64,000 nt of DNA from Hydractinia symbiolongicarpus (taxonomy: Eukaryota > Cnidaria > Hydrozoa > Anthoathecata > Hydractiniidae), in the NCBI RefSeq assembly GCF_029227915.1, contig NC_079887.1, positions 14,506,001-14,570,000 on the forward strand, in the 5' to 3' direction. Below are positions 10,516-21,300 of the stretch, piece after piece. Within the stretch, counting starts at the first letter, position 1. Every line of letters starts with the position of its first letter. A model generated the notes under the pieces. That model was not told the DNA's origin. It saw only the letters and a list, made by a program, of their open reading frames with translations, and did no database searches. The position numbers and the translations under genes are program-made.

Positions 10516-13500
10516 TAGATTTTCTAAAAAAATGTTTGCGATAAAATCTCTTCGGCAGCTTCCTTAACAACGATTAGAGAAGGTTTGGGAACGACTTTAA
10601 ATCTATGACGGTGCTACTACAATTTAACAGATTGATAGCTAGTTACGAGTTGGAAACCATTACTTTACTCGCAGACGAGATAGTAATTAAAAAAAAACGA
10701 TTAGTTACTCCATAATCAATTCGTTTCAGGTTTAAATAACCAACAAATAACTTTGATAATTTAAAAAATGTAATTTTAGATATGACAAATCAAAGAGGTT
10801 TATAAAGAGAAAGAGATACATCTAAGCAACGTCTCTTTAAATTCCATTCAAATTTCTTTTGTTTACGCTGTCCTTTGAACCCATCCGTTGCGCCGCTATT
10901 GGTGTATTTTTCATATCAAGAGTGAGACGTGAGTTTTAACGACAAAGCAGAAATTTTAAAAATATATATTAAGAACTATACCAAACATGGATACAACACA
11001 TGGCTCTGTTGAACTATAAGAATTAATGCTGGTAAAGTCTTTTTCTCTACTTGCAAAACGATTCAGCTGGAGCTTGCATTGTGTAAATTGTTGACCTGAG
11101 ATATGCTATAATTTTATATCCTGTAGATATTTCTGTATGTTCCCTCCTAGCACAGCGTCAGTTAAAAGATTAAAAAAACTTTTAAAAAATGGTACTGTAA
11201 GAGGGGTTGCATATTGGTATATATTTCTTTCTTTAAAGTTAATGAATTTTCGGTATAGAATCGTTGTACTTGGTGGCTATTGTTTCTTTCATAGAAGAAA
11301 AGAAAGTATTTATCATTTGTTACTATCTCTAAAATATGCATTTTTCGTTTAGATGATTTAATTTTATTTCTTTGCGTTTTTGTTTTCTGAGATTGTTTTT
11401 TCTGATTTTAAAAGATCAAATTACAAACATAATAATTAGAAAAATAATTTAAAATTTATGCAGAAATAACGGTGAGTACGGCTACTTTTAATTTACGCGC
11501 AAGATTTCAAAAATTTTGTTTACAAAACTGATTTTAAAAACAATGCAGCAACCTGCAAATCGGCAAAGGATGGTTTCAACAGAAACTGCTGAGATGTATC
11601 TCCTTCTCTCTTTAAACCTCCTTGGACAAACCGTAATGGCGGCACCTATATAAAGCTCACAGTGATGATTAACTTCATTCAGGCCCCGGATTGGAGAGAG
11701 AGGGACGTCCTTACCCAGCAAATTTTTAATTGCATTAACCCTATTAGGTCGAGGTTTTTTCAACAGGGGGGATTCCCCTCTCCCTCCTCCCTCCCCTCAA
11801 TAACTTTTTGGCACACTTATAGAACGTCCCAAAAGGAACAAAATGGCGGGAATATATTTTTGCTTACGTCAGCACATTTTCTGTGAGAGCATGAAACGCT
11901 TAAAATTTGTTCCAAATGCCATCATCTGCTCGAAATTCAATTACTTTAGTTCTAGAGCGAATTTTCACATTCGGTTTGAAGTTTCTGAAAGCTGCATAAA
12001 GGTTATTTAACATATTTTCCGGTTTTTACATAGATCGCATCAAAAGTTGCCAAAAATTACCCTAAAATCCGGTTTTTTCCCGAATTTCGAGTAAAATCTA
12101 AAAAAATCGAATAATCGGATTAATCACGTGTTCAAAACAAAGAAAGCGATTCTCCTTGATGAAACAAAGTTGTGTTGTAAGTGCTAATGATAATCCTAAC
12201 AAAAGTTAGTATATTTTCCCGTTGTAAGGGTTTCATAGAGATTTTTAGGGGTAGTTGTGAATATAATAGCCGATATCAAAGGCTCTGAAAGGCATGAGAC
12301 CGAAAGATTTGGCATTACGGAGTTTCATATTGCGCAGGTCTGGGCACTAGCGAAGCGCTTGTGGGGACAAATTTTTATATCCCCCGCAGAGCGTAAGGCA
12401 TTTGCTAAGAAAAACATGCAGTACGAAGAGAATTATTCACTTTTTCCTTTGTATTTTTACTTTTTAAACTGGTGCGATATATTTATTTTACAATTATTTA
12501 AAGGAAGGATACTCAGTATTGACATAAGATTGTATATTATGAAGGCTCAAGACCTTAACTTTTAATTCAATTGCTTCAAGTTGTGGGGTACACTCATCAT
12601 GAAAAGTTGGCAGTCAAAAGAGAAAGAAACCTTATTCTGGTAGTTAGTTACATCACAAGTTATAATATTGTCTTAAAAATATCACAGTGATGATCAAAGA
12701 GGGATTGCTAGCATGTCATTCAAGATTTATATAGCTACTAGTACAGCCAAGATAATGTAGCTCATTAAACACAGTAAAGAAAACAATGGGTTTTTTTCTA
12801 AACTAACAGTTTCATGCCCATTAAACAGATACCTAGCTAGCTATAATATTAAGAAAAAATTCCAAATTTTTTTTTTTTTGTATCTGAATCTTATTTTGTG
12901 CTTGCTAGAAACTTCATTTAACTAACCAGGGCGGAGCTACCTACGTTTTTTATAAACCAAATTAAAAATTGTCAAAAAGCTGGCTGTATCTGTCTTGTTG
13001 TAGTTTTTGCTAGCTAGGGGTCACACTGGGTCACTCATATATATCGTAGCCTTATTCATACAGTAATTAGATATATAGGTGGGTAAGTGCCCAGATGCTA
13101 AAAATAGGATCATAAAAACTCATTTCTAATATCACTCAACTTAACAGTGCAGTTCAAACACCAACTTAGCCTTAAAAATTGCTACGCCTCAATTTTGCAT
13201 TGGAATAATTTTACTGTAAAGTACAAAGTTTCGACTGCTGCGAAATATAAAATAAAAAATTATACTGTGGTTAAAATAAACAAATTTAATGGAAAATAAC
13301 TTTTTAAACAAATTTAATGACTTTTACTGTTTTCGTCAAATATTTTCGGTTGCCAAATTTCACTTATGTCAATGTACCAAAATTACTATAGCTATCACAA
13401 AATTGTAAAAGTGGACCTTGCCTAAATTTATTCTTGCATTTTACCAAAATTAAGAACACATTAATACAGTGTAACATGCTATTATATATATCCCTTTCTA

Positions 13501-13950
13501 GCTGGTTATGTAATATTTATATACAATAATTTCTAACGAAAAGTCAAAGCCAGTCATTATATCATTGAAGTGTGTATTTTATTTTCAGTCGATTTCATCT
13601 GTGCTCTTTTTTATATAACTTATAAATTAATAACCATTTAAACGTGTTATTAAAAAGCAAAACTTCAGTTAAAGTAAAAAATTAGTTGAAGAAACATCAG
13701 GCAGGATTTTGCATTTCTGCCTCTTTGAGCAGCACTAAGCAGAATAGTTGTGAAAAATTGACCATCAAAATTATTTGGGCTATCGAGACAAATGAAAACA
13801 AGCCAAAAATTTGTTCCTACAAAGCGCTTCACTGGCGCCCAGACCTGCGCGGTATGAAACTCCGTAATGCAGGTTTCGAAAAGATAAATATTGTAACTGA
13901 GAAAGTATCATAGCCATGCAACATAGCGTTAAGGAGTTACTAAAAAAAAC
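10516..13950. other. Intergenic DNA with dispersed non-coding repeats
   Basis: No gene recognised. The stretch 11690-12250 looks like non-coding repeat sequence. It has a G run followed by a C-rich patch at 11765-11803. A block at 12190-12240 (GATAATCCTAACAAAAG and the following bases) recurs in related form at 21593-21645. The 102-codon frame at 12257-12565 has no recognisable domain. Confidence 0.4.
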
Positions 13951-13957
13951 TGTCATT

Positions 13958-14030
13958 GGGGGGGGGGGGGGGGGGGCGGGCGGTCCGCTCCCTCCCCCCC
14001 TTGCGCCTCCTGACCGAATAGAGTTGAAAC
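13958..14030 (+). repeat. Poly-G run (19 G) followed by C-rich block
   Basis: Nineteen consecutive G are followed by CGGGCGG and then a C-rich block (13990-14012). The two halves are partly complementary, so this could form a G-quadruplex or a G:C hairpin. The flanking CTTGCGCCTCCTGACC is typical of dispersed-repeat ends. It is striking against the AT-rich background. Confidence 0.8.
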
Positions 14031-14689
14031 AGTTAACTGGATGACTCCGCAACTGTTGGTAGTTGATTATTTCAAAATGGAAAAATCAACATTTTTTTTA
14101 GAAATAAATTTTAGACCGGTTAAAAACGGTTAGGTATTTTAGCTATCGTATTTCAATTTAAATTTACCATGACGGCTTTTAAAACAATACGAATGGAATT
14201 GCTTTGTTATAAATAATTACGCACGACAAAGTGATGGCTAATTACACTCGTCCCGGAGGACAGGAGTGTATTGGTTTCAGCTTGTGCGACCAAAAGTGAC
14301 ATGCGATCTGACCGAATATCGTAACTTACCCGCTCCCCCGCGCCATAATTCTTCTTTTTTTCCGCGACCCTATTTCCCGCTTCTTATCACGTTGTGCGTG
14401 TCTTAACCCGTATTTTGCAAACAACAGACCAGTCGTTTATGCATCGCTACCGCTGAAGTCGAAGCATGCGCACTGCCCGCTGAGAATCGAGGCACTCTTA
14501 GCTGTGTTTTCACATTTCTACGAAGTTCTTTTAAAAAATAGTAGCGGAATATAAATGAAGTATCGCTGGAATATTTATCTTGCTTTATTGCAATCTGCTA
14601 TCTTGCTAGACCTACTGTTGTTGTACAAAGTGTGCCTAGTGTGTTGTTGTTCTGCAAAGTCTACCTTCAATCACTGAAATTTAAAACTG

Positions 14690-15618
14690 CTAGATCGAGA
14701 AGACTTTCAATACCTGGGGAAGCTGCTTTAAGTACCAAGGTACGTCGTGCTGAATATTATTCATCAATCCATTGACTTAGTGTATTATTTTATTTCATGT
14801 AACTAGCTAATTATGTTTTTCTGCCATGTTTTTACGATATCTTCTTTCTTGCACAAACTTCTATTATTTTTGTGCGGGGATATTGAATCTAATCCAGGTC
14901 CGGCTTACCATATTAAATCAGTTAATGGGTCATTTAATCAAGGCGACAAAAAGTTTGGTGAAACTGCTGGTATTCAGTGTATGTGCAATGCTCTTCTAGC
15001 TATATGTTGGTCCCAACTCAAAAGAATTTCTTTTTGAATATTATTTGATTTAGTCATTTGATTTAGATAACATCTTAGAACATGGTGATGCTAATTTTAA
15101 GCAGTCAAATTTCAACAGACCCTTGGCATGTTATGGGTTACCAACATCAATATTGATCGTTTTCAAATTGCTATAAGTTTCCTGAGTATTACGTCAGCTC
15201 TTTTGGGTGAACATTACTTCTTAGCTCATGGACAAATGAATTCAGAAACAGTTCATTGTGGTTTCGAAAGCATATATTGGTTCATAATGTTCATGATAAT
15301 CCTGGGGTCAGTTCTGTTTCACTTCGCAAACCGTCCTTTTCATTTGATGTTCTTAATGTCATGGTTATTTACAGAAAAGTTAACAGTCATCTGCAGACAT
15401 TTTACAACATGCTGTCAAGGAAAATTGCAAGTTCTGACATACATGTTATACTTGAAGATTTCAATATAAATGCCCAAGCTGACCAGCCAGAATTAGCAAA
15501 TATCATGAATGATTATACACAAATTGTACCAGGACCTACTCATCTAGCTGGTGTTATCCTTGATCATGTTTATGCTGGGTATTATACGACTCACATGCAG
15601 ACTTGCCTAATCTTATAA
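14690..15618 (+). pseudogene. 2A-peptide / tegument-type cysteine peptidase / endonuclease element remnant, internally deleted
   Basis: An open stretch from an ATG at 14813 encodes a hydrophobic leader ending in CGDIESNPGP (about residues 21-30), a perfect match to the 2A ribosome-skipping motif DxExNPGP. Just after it come NQGDKKFGETAG and QCMCNALLA, which resemble the QGD and active-site Cys motifs of herpesvirus-tegument-type (M48/C76-like) deubiquitinating peptidases found in metazoan mobile elements. The frame stops at 15035-15037. Peptidase-like sequence resumes in another frame through about 15255. The DNA then passes directly to the C-terminal half of an endonuclease/exonuclease/phosphatase domain (about 15256-15618), with DFNINAQ and LDHVYAGYY motifs. 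The canonical Gly before DFN is Glu here. The central coding region of the parent element is missing. The parent may be a Helitron/Helentron-like element, but no Rep or helicase sequence is present to prove it. Confidence 0.65.
14858..14902 (+). other. 2A-type ribosome-skipping peptide motif
   Basis: A run of Leu and Phe is followed by Cys-GDIESNPGP, ending with the codons for Asn-Pro-Gly-Pro. The DxExNPGP consensus is intact. In this family the motif causes the ribosome to skip one peptide bond, releasing the upstream leader. Cellular and transposon versions occur near the N-terminus in echinoderm and cnidarian non-LTR elements and NLR proteins. Activity is inferred, not shown. Confidence 0.85.
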
Positions 15619-17221
15619 TGGAAAGAAAACGCATTACGTTCTATGCTGGGACATATACGATTGACATGCAGAATGTTATAGAACAATCTTGTGGAGCAGG
15701 TTGCTACTTCGTGAAAACGTCAGCGGAACAATGTTTGTATTAATTTTTTATGTATTAATGCATTATTCGAAACAATATTTATGACTCAAAATTATTTGCG
15801 TACTAATCATGAAATTTATAATCGATTTGTGAAACCATGGGTAAATCTCTCTACGCGGATAAGTTTTCAAGTCTTGTGATTGGTTGATGCAATAAGTTAC
15901 TCGCTTAATTATTTCTATTGCCTAATCCATGACACATTGGTGTGAGAAAGTTTCGGATATGCGCATTTTGTTTTGAAATTTCTCAAATCATTTTTCTTTC
16001 GAAAATCTCGATCACGATGTGTCGTGAAAACAACGCATTGAAACGTTCTCAGCCTTAGGAAAGTGTAGCGCGAAGACAGCGGTGATGTATGGATAGTCGC
16101 CTCGGGGAAACGTAGTGTGAGACAGTTATGTGTGGATAGTCACGTGTTACGGAGACGTGAGACCGTGCTTAACAAACCGCACAGCTGCGAAGCCGGTTCA
16201 TGGGTATTTGAACGCGCGCTCTGAGCAATCTGAGGATATTGCGCAATATATATGATCTTCCGTCCGATGAACAAAACTTTTCACTTGGTAGTTGAACCCG
16301 CGCCCGCTGAACTACGGCCGTAAAGCTATATGTCCATTTAGCGATTTTGTCGCTATTTCGCAAAATATAAGTAATAGAATACTCATGAACATGCACATAT
16401 ACAGAAACGACGAGTGTTTTAAACCGTCAAGGTTTCTTGTTGAACATTGTTATTGCTGTTGTCTATTTCGTATCAATGTTTAAATTGATTTTTCGAACCT
16501 TTATAATAAAATTGACAACAAACTGTTTGATGATGAGAAGCACATTAGATTTCAACATGTATTTTCCTAAGCGGATTCTTCCATAGGTTTAAGCAACTGT
16601 TTTGATAAAAAGATTGACCTTGCAACAACCAATGTAACACAATTTGTCAGTTTTTTGCTGACATTAGCAAACAGACATGTGCAAACTATAAAAACGACGC
16701 CGCTCTCATAGCTTTTGAAGGGTGTCCTGTCTGTTAAATAACTTTAAAAAAAGTATTTATCAGAGTTTGCAGGGATGGCTCAATCTTACCCACCCAACTC
16801 CCACAACATTTGACCGAGTTGCCAATACTTACTAAACATCAATGGACTTTATGTACAACAAGTTTCCGTGTTACTGCTGTAATTATAACAAAACAAGAAG
16901 CAGCTACTACTACGGCAAAAAAATCTAAAAGTTTAGAGAAAATTCAAGGCAAAAAAAGTAAAAAAAAATAATTTAGGACATTATAGAATTATAGATTTTT
17001 CAAACTCTTTCTTAATTTCAATCAATTTCCCAGGTTTAGGCACCACCCCAAATCCAACAGACTTGTCGATAGCTCACTTACCCAAGCTAAAGTCGAACAG
17101 CAAGCTTCTATATAATAATCTTGTTTTTCTCTGTGTGAGCCAATTTAAAAGCTAGGGGCTTTTGTAATCCAAAACGCCATTATAATCGAACATATAATCA
17201 TTGAAATAGAGATGCGGGAAA
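15619..17221. other. Non-coding DNA with tRNA-like repeat patches
   Basis: The patch 16085-16165 holds two diverged copies of a roughly 50-bp unit containing ATGGATAGTC. The patch 16195-16310 has two minus-strand B-box-like sequences (GTTCAAATACCC and GTTCAACTACC). They resemble tRNA-derived SINE sequence, but no complete tRNA fold is visible. No protein gene recognised. Confidence 0.35.
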
Positions 17222-17266
17222 TGTGCAAGACGGGCAATCACCCATGCAAAAAGGGCCAACGACTAG
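17222..17266 (+). mobile_element. Degenerate Helitron-like 3' end
   Basis: The sequence reads GACGGGCAATCACCCATG, then AGGGCCAACGACTAG followed by T. It aligns with the intact terminus at 34849-34886 but has lost the hairpin arms. The terminal CTAG|T context is retained. Confidence 0.4.
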
Positions 17267-18016
17267 TTATACTATAGATCACGACCTTTACAGGCTAAGG
17301 GAATTGGGGAGTGGAAAAGTATAAAATGAAGTTATTAACAAAACGTTATTTTCTTTATAGACGCTCCGATTATTAAAAAGCGCATTTACGTCAAGGCAAT
17401 GTCAAACACAGTATCTATGGAACAGAAAACATCGTTTCAATGTCGCAGTCTTAGAAGATTTTATTGTATAAATAGAAGAAAGTGAGTTTGACGTAATATG
17501 TAATGTGTACGACCTTTCCTGAACTCTGATAATTCCAATTACCATTAATTTTGGTATTATACGGTATTAAAGGGTTTTGATGTTGTGCTGCGAAATACAA
17601 AGCCTGAGGTCGAAAGTAAGAAGAGATTGTAAGGGTCTGTTACCTTGACCGTGGGCTTTACATTTTACAGTACAAGGTTAAAACTCGTCAGTATCTATTT
17701 TATTACCTGAATACAATTTCATCTAAAATAAAAAATCGTATATAAATAAAAAATTTAAGGTCACTTTTTTGTTTGGCCTGTTCTTCCCAAGGCACCAAAG
17801 AAGAAATAATACAAGTTAGATTTTGAAACTTGCGTTAACGCGAGGGCGAATGCATCGAAGAATTTCATCACACGGCGTATTTTTGTTTGATGAGTTTTTC
17901 AATGAAAATTTGAACGTTTGATAAAATCGAATTTTTCATTTGCATTAATTATCAAATCGGTTTTATCACAAAATAATTATTTAAAAAAGTCATTCATCCT
18001 TTCAAGATGGCGATGG
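17267..18016. other. Intergenic AT-rich DNA
   Basis: No gene or element recognised. There are no long frames and no repeated blocks found elsewhere in the window. Confidence 0.4.
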
Positions 18017-18280
18017 GGGGTCAGGATTTTACAACTCTTTTGCTGATAAATGAATTAATGGATTTATATGATGAAAAGCCCAACCGGGGTAAAATAAGAA
18101 CATGGGTAAAAAAGAGACGTGAAAAAGATATTTTAATAATATTATAAAAGAATTAAAAATAGAAGATAGGATTGGCTTTAGAGAAATGTTTCGGATGGAC
18201 GCTACAGATTTTAAGTACGTTTTGAGTAAATTTCGGATACTCATATCTCGAAAAGAATGGGAACATTCTCCGTATACAAA
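18017..18280 (+). pseudogene. PIF/Harbinger transposase N-terminal fragment
   Basis: An ATG within AAGATGGCGATG near 18007 opens a frame that breaks at about 18140. Shifted by one, it continues to about 18270. The two segments together carry a charged stretch, an ELKIED-type motif, an FREMFRMDATDFKYVL segment and a following LISRKEW segment. This is the order seen in the N-terminal domain of HARBI1-like transposases (ELRLED, YFRYFRMS..FD.LL). The catalytic DDE domain is missing, so this is a dead fragment. It ends only about 90 bp before the start codon of the membrane protein gene at 18365, and could supply part of that gene's 5' region. Confidence 0.65.
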
Positions 18281-18364
18281 AATTTTAAGGGGAGAATTAT
18301 TTTGGCAAATAGTTATTAGAACATTTCATTATTAAATATTTTAAAATATTTTAGACATTTGGTA

Positions 18365-21300
18365 ATGATACTTTCGCCTCTTTTTAGATTTTTTTGCTTT
18401 GGCTGTCTTGTTCTCAGTACCCTATTCATGGTTCTGCCTGGCATTTTTTACCTGAAAGAATCTCTAAAATTTTCAGCGCTGAAATATGATGATGCTGATT
18501 TCTTAATACAACTTAACGTCGAAGATTTACAGGATAGCGTTGGTAAAAGGGAAAGGAATTGCTGGAAAAGGTTAATTCTTAAAAACAAAACGAGCCCTTT
18601 AACAGTAGTGTGTGCGTTTCAACCACTAACCAACAAAATATTTAAAAGAAAACGAAAAACAGTTGTACTTGGCATGGGCGTTCATTTAGGGCACGATGCT
18701 GATCAAAAGTTTTCGTGCAGGAAATCTGGAATAGAGTATATTAGTTGGGAAACCAGGAGTAAAGACGCGCCAGCAATAACCAAAAAGTTCTCAATTCATC
18801 CATATCACCAAACCCATCTGATGAAAGCGCAACAAGCAATCTGGAAGAGTTTACGCAATCACCCGCAATTAGTCAAAGCGGACATCATAATATGCGGTTT
18901 TGACGCATGGCATTGTCTCATGTTTGCACCGTTTAATAAGAAAATGATTATAAATCCTGGCTATAGATTTGAAGGCCACTTACAAACAGATGGTGAGCAA
19001 GCTAAGCACCTGCAAAGTGTTCTTTATAATGCAGTTCGTTACAACCCTGATGTGATCATGGCCGGACATATTATTTATGATATATTGTACGAGCAGCACT
19101 TTCTAGGCTCTCACAAAATCATTCCACTCCCTGCAACTGGTTACTATGTGCGCGGACGACTTAAACTAGAAATTAATAAAGGAATATGCCCAGATGTACC
19201 TTTAAATAGTAGTGGCTATCATCCAAACAAAATGGAGGTGTTGATCATGCCCAAACGATTGTCTAAAGGGGGACATATTGTTGCTGAAGAAATCAAAAAA
19301 TATTCAGAAAATGCGAAAGGAAAATACAAAGTAGAACTTTTTGAGAACGCAATAAAAGGGCGATATCCCTATTGCCAAATAGGTATGCTTGTTTAATGTG
19401 GTCAAGTATTGTTCAGGTCAATACAGTGATGATTTATTTGTTTGTTTGTTTTTTTATAAGTTTCTTTATATTTTTGTTTTTGTTTGTTTGTTTCTACTTC
19501 GCCATTTCGTCTTTCTAAGGTTCTAATTGCACACAAAACTAAAATTAAAAACCATTTAAAACAGCAAATCTACAACACTTTGATAACATATACCGATGTA
19601 ATATTCTTCATCAAGTAACTAAGACAGCCAGAAACTCAAAGATAGGAAAAAACAAAAAACAATGATCAAAAGATTTGTGGTGAAGAAATATTGACGTCTA
19701 ATTAAATTCGAACAATTTGTAGATAAATATTTGTAGTTTGAAAGCAGCTTCTACGCTCGTCTTTGTTTTAAATTCATTTTTGTCTGTGTAAATCAATTTG
19801 TGCATGAATGTCAAAAAACACATGAATTTCGTGTTTCTGGCACAGTTTTATTTTCGTGTACTTATCCAATTCTCATTGTCATCAGGTAAAGTTAATTAGA
19901 CTTTTCTCTTAGGAAAATATCAGGCTGGTATTGTGCTTGGCTATTCTGTCATGTCATCCTTCACAAGCGAAGTGGCAAGCTTAGGTATTCCTTTGTTTGT
20001 GCCAACGCCTCGTTTGTATGCCGAATGGGAGAGGAAACATCATTTAATAGAAGAAAGAAAAAATAATTTAGACCAAATTATTCTAAATGATATGGAAAAA
20101 AATCCGCGGGCAATAAATATTGGGTAGGTTCGAAAATGTATTGCGTTTATTGTATATCGTATTAATTTTTTTAGATAAACGTTAAAATTCTTGGACACAA
20201 AATTCGCGTGTTTTTTTTATTATTTCACGAAGTAAAATGTTTAATGCTGTTTGCGCTTTTTTATATTTTTTGTAATAAAGCGAAGGATGATTTATTCATA
20301 TAAATTCTGGGCATTTCAAAAATTCTCTGGTAAACCTGATCTTGATAGGGACTAGAAGAATAGAGAAAGAGAAACATTTAACTTGTCCAACTACTTTCTG
20401 CAAAAAGATGCCAAAATAAATCCGCTAAGGTTTTTAACTTGCTGTCTGTACTTTTCCAGCGGTTAAAATTAAATAATTAATTAATAATTTTTATATTGGT
20501 GTATTAACTATCATATTTTCTGGAAGAGAAACGCCTGAAAATTGTCAAGTTTGACTTTTTGAACGCATTGTTTTGACACTTGATTTTTTTTTCGGGGTGG
20601 GTTGGAGCCAAAATTTAATACCTGTGCATGCTCACGTTAAGGTTGTAGATAATCCCCTTAGAAAATTCCAAATTTCCCCCAAAATTTATGGAGTTGTTTA
20701 GGTAATGAAAGAGACTGTGATATCACCTACAGAAATAGTGATGGCACATTTACTCTCCATTTAATGGCGTTTTTTAGTTTTAAAAGTGGTAAATTTAAAG
20801 TCCGCCATACTTTTTTCTCAACTTATTCATATCTTAAATCTTATAGAAGTATACAACGTGACACTTTTCATTTTGTCATATCAAAGAAAGACGTGTTACT
20901 AGTCCTATCTAAACTTTGCTAGCTCTAGCTTCCTGTCAAACTTCTGATTTTATGGCCACCAGAAAGATAATTTTTTGGGCTTTTGTAAGCATGGTAACCG
21001 ACATGACCAATGAAATTATTTTGCAGTCACGCGATACAATACTTTCAACTAATATAGTGTGTTTCAAAATGTTTTGAATATTGTAGAAGAAAAATTCATG
21101 ACCGCGTTTCAACCTTATGACGATTGAAAAGGTTTTTCGTTAGAAAAATTCTATTCTGCTGGGTAGCTTATTTAGCATTTATATTTTGCAGAGAAACTCT
21201 GGATCTTATGTTTTAAATATAAATTGATGAGTGTCAGAGGAAGAAGAAAATCAAAATCCTAAGTCAATATAAAAACGTAAAAGATAACCAATTGTTGCAT

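Noticed and set aside
13780-14052. Gly/Pro-rich minus-strand frame
   Set aside because: Its composition comes from the 19-G run and the adjacent C-rich block.
16195-16330. tRNA genes on the minus strand
   Set aside because: B-box-like sequences occur twice but no A box or cloverleaf can be drawn. Probably degenerate repeats.
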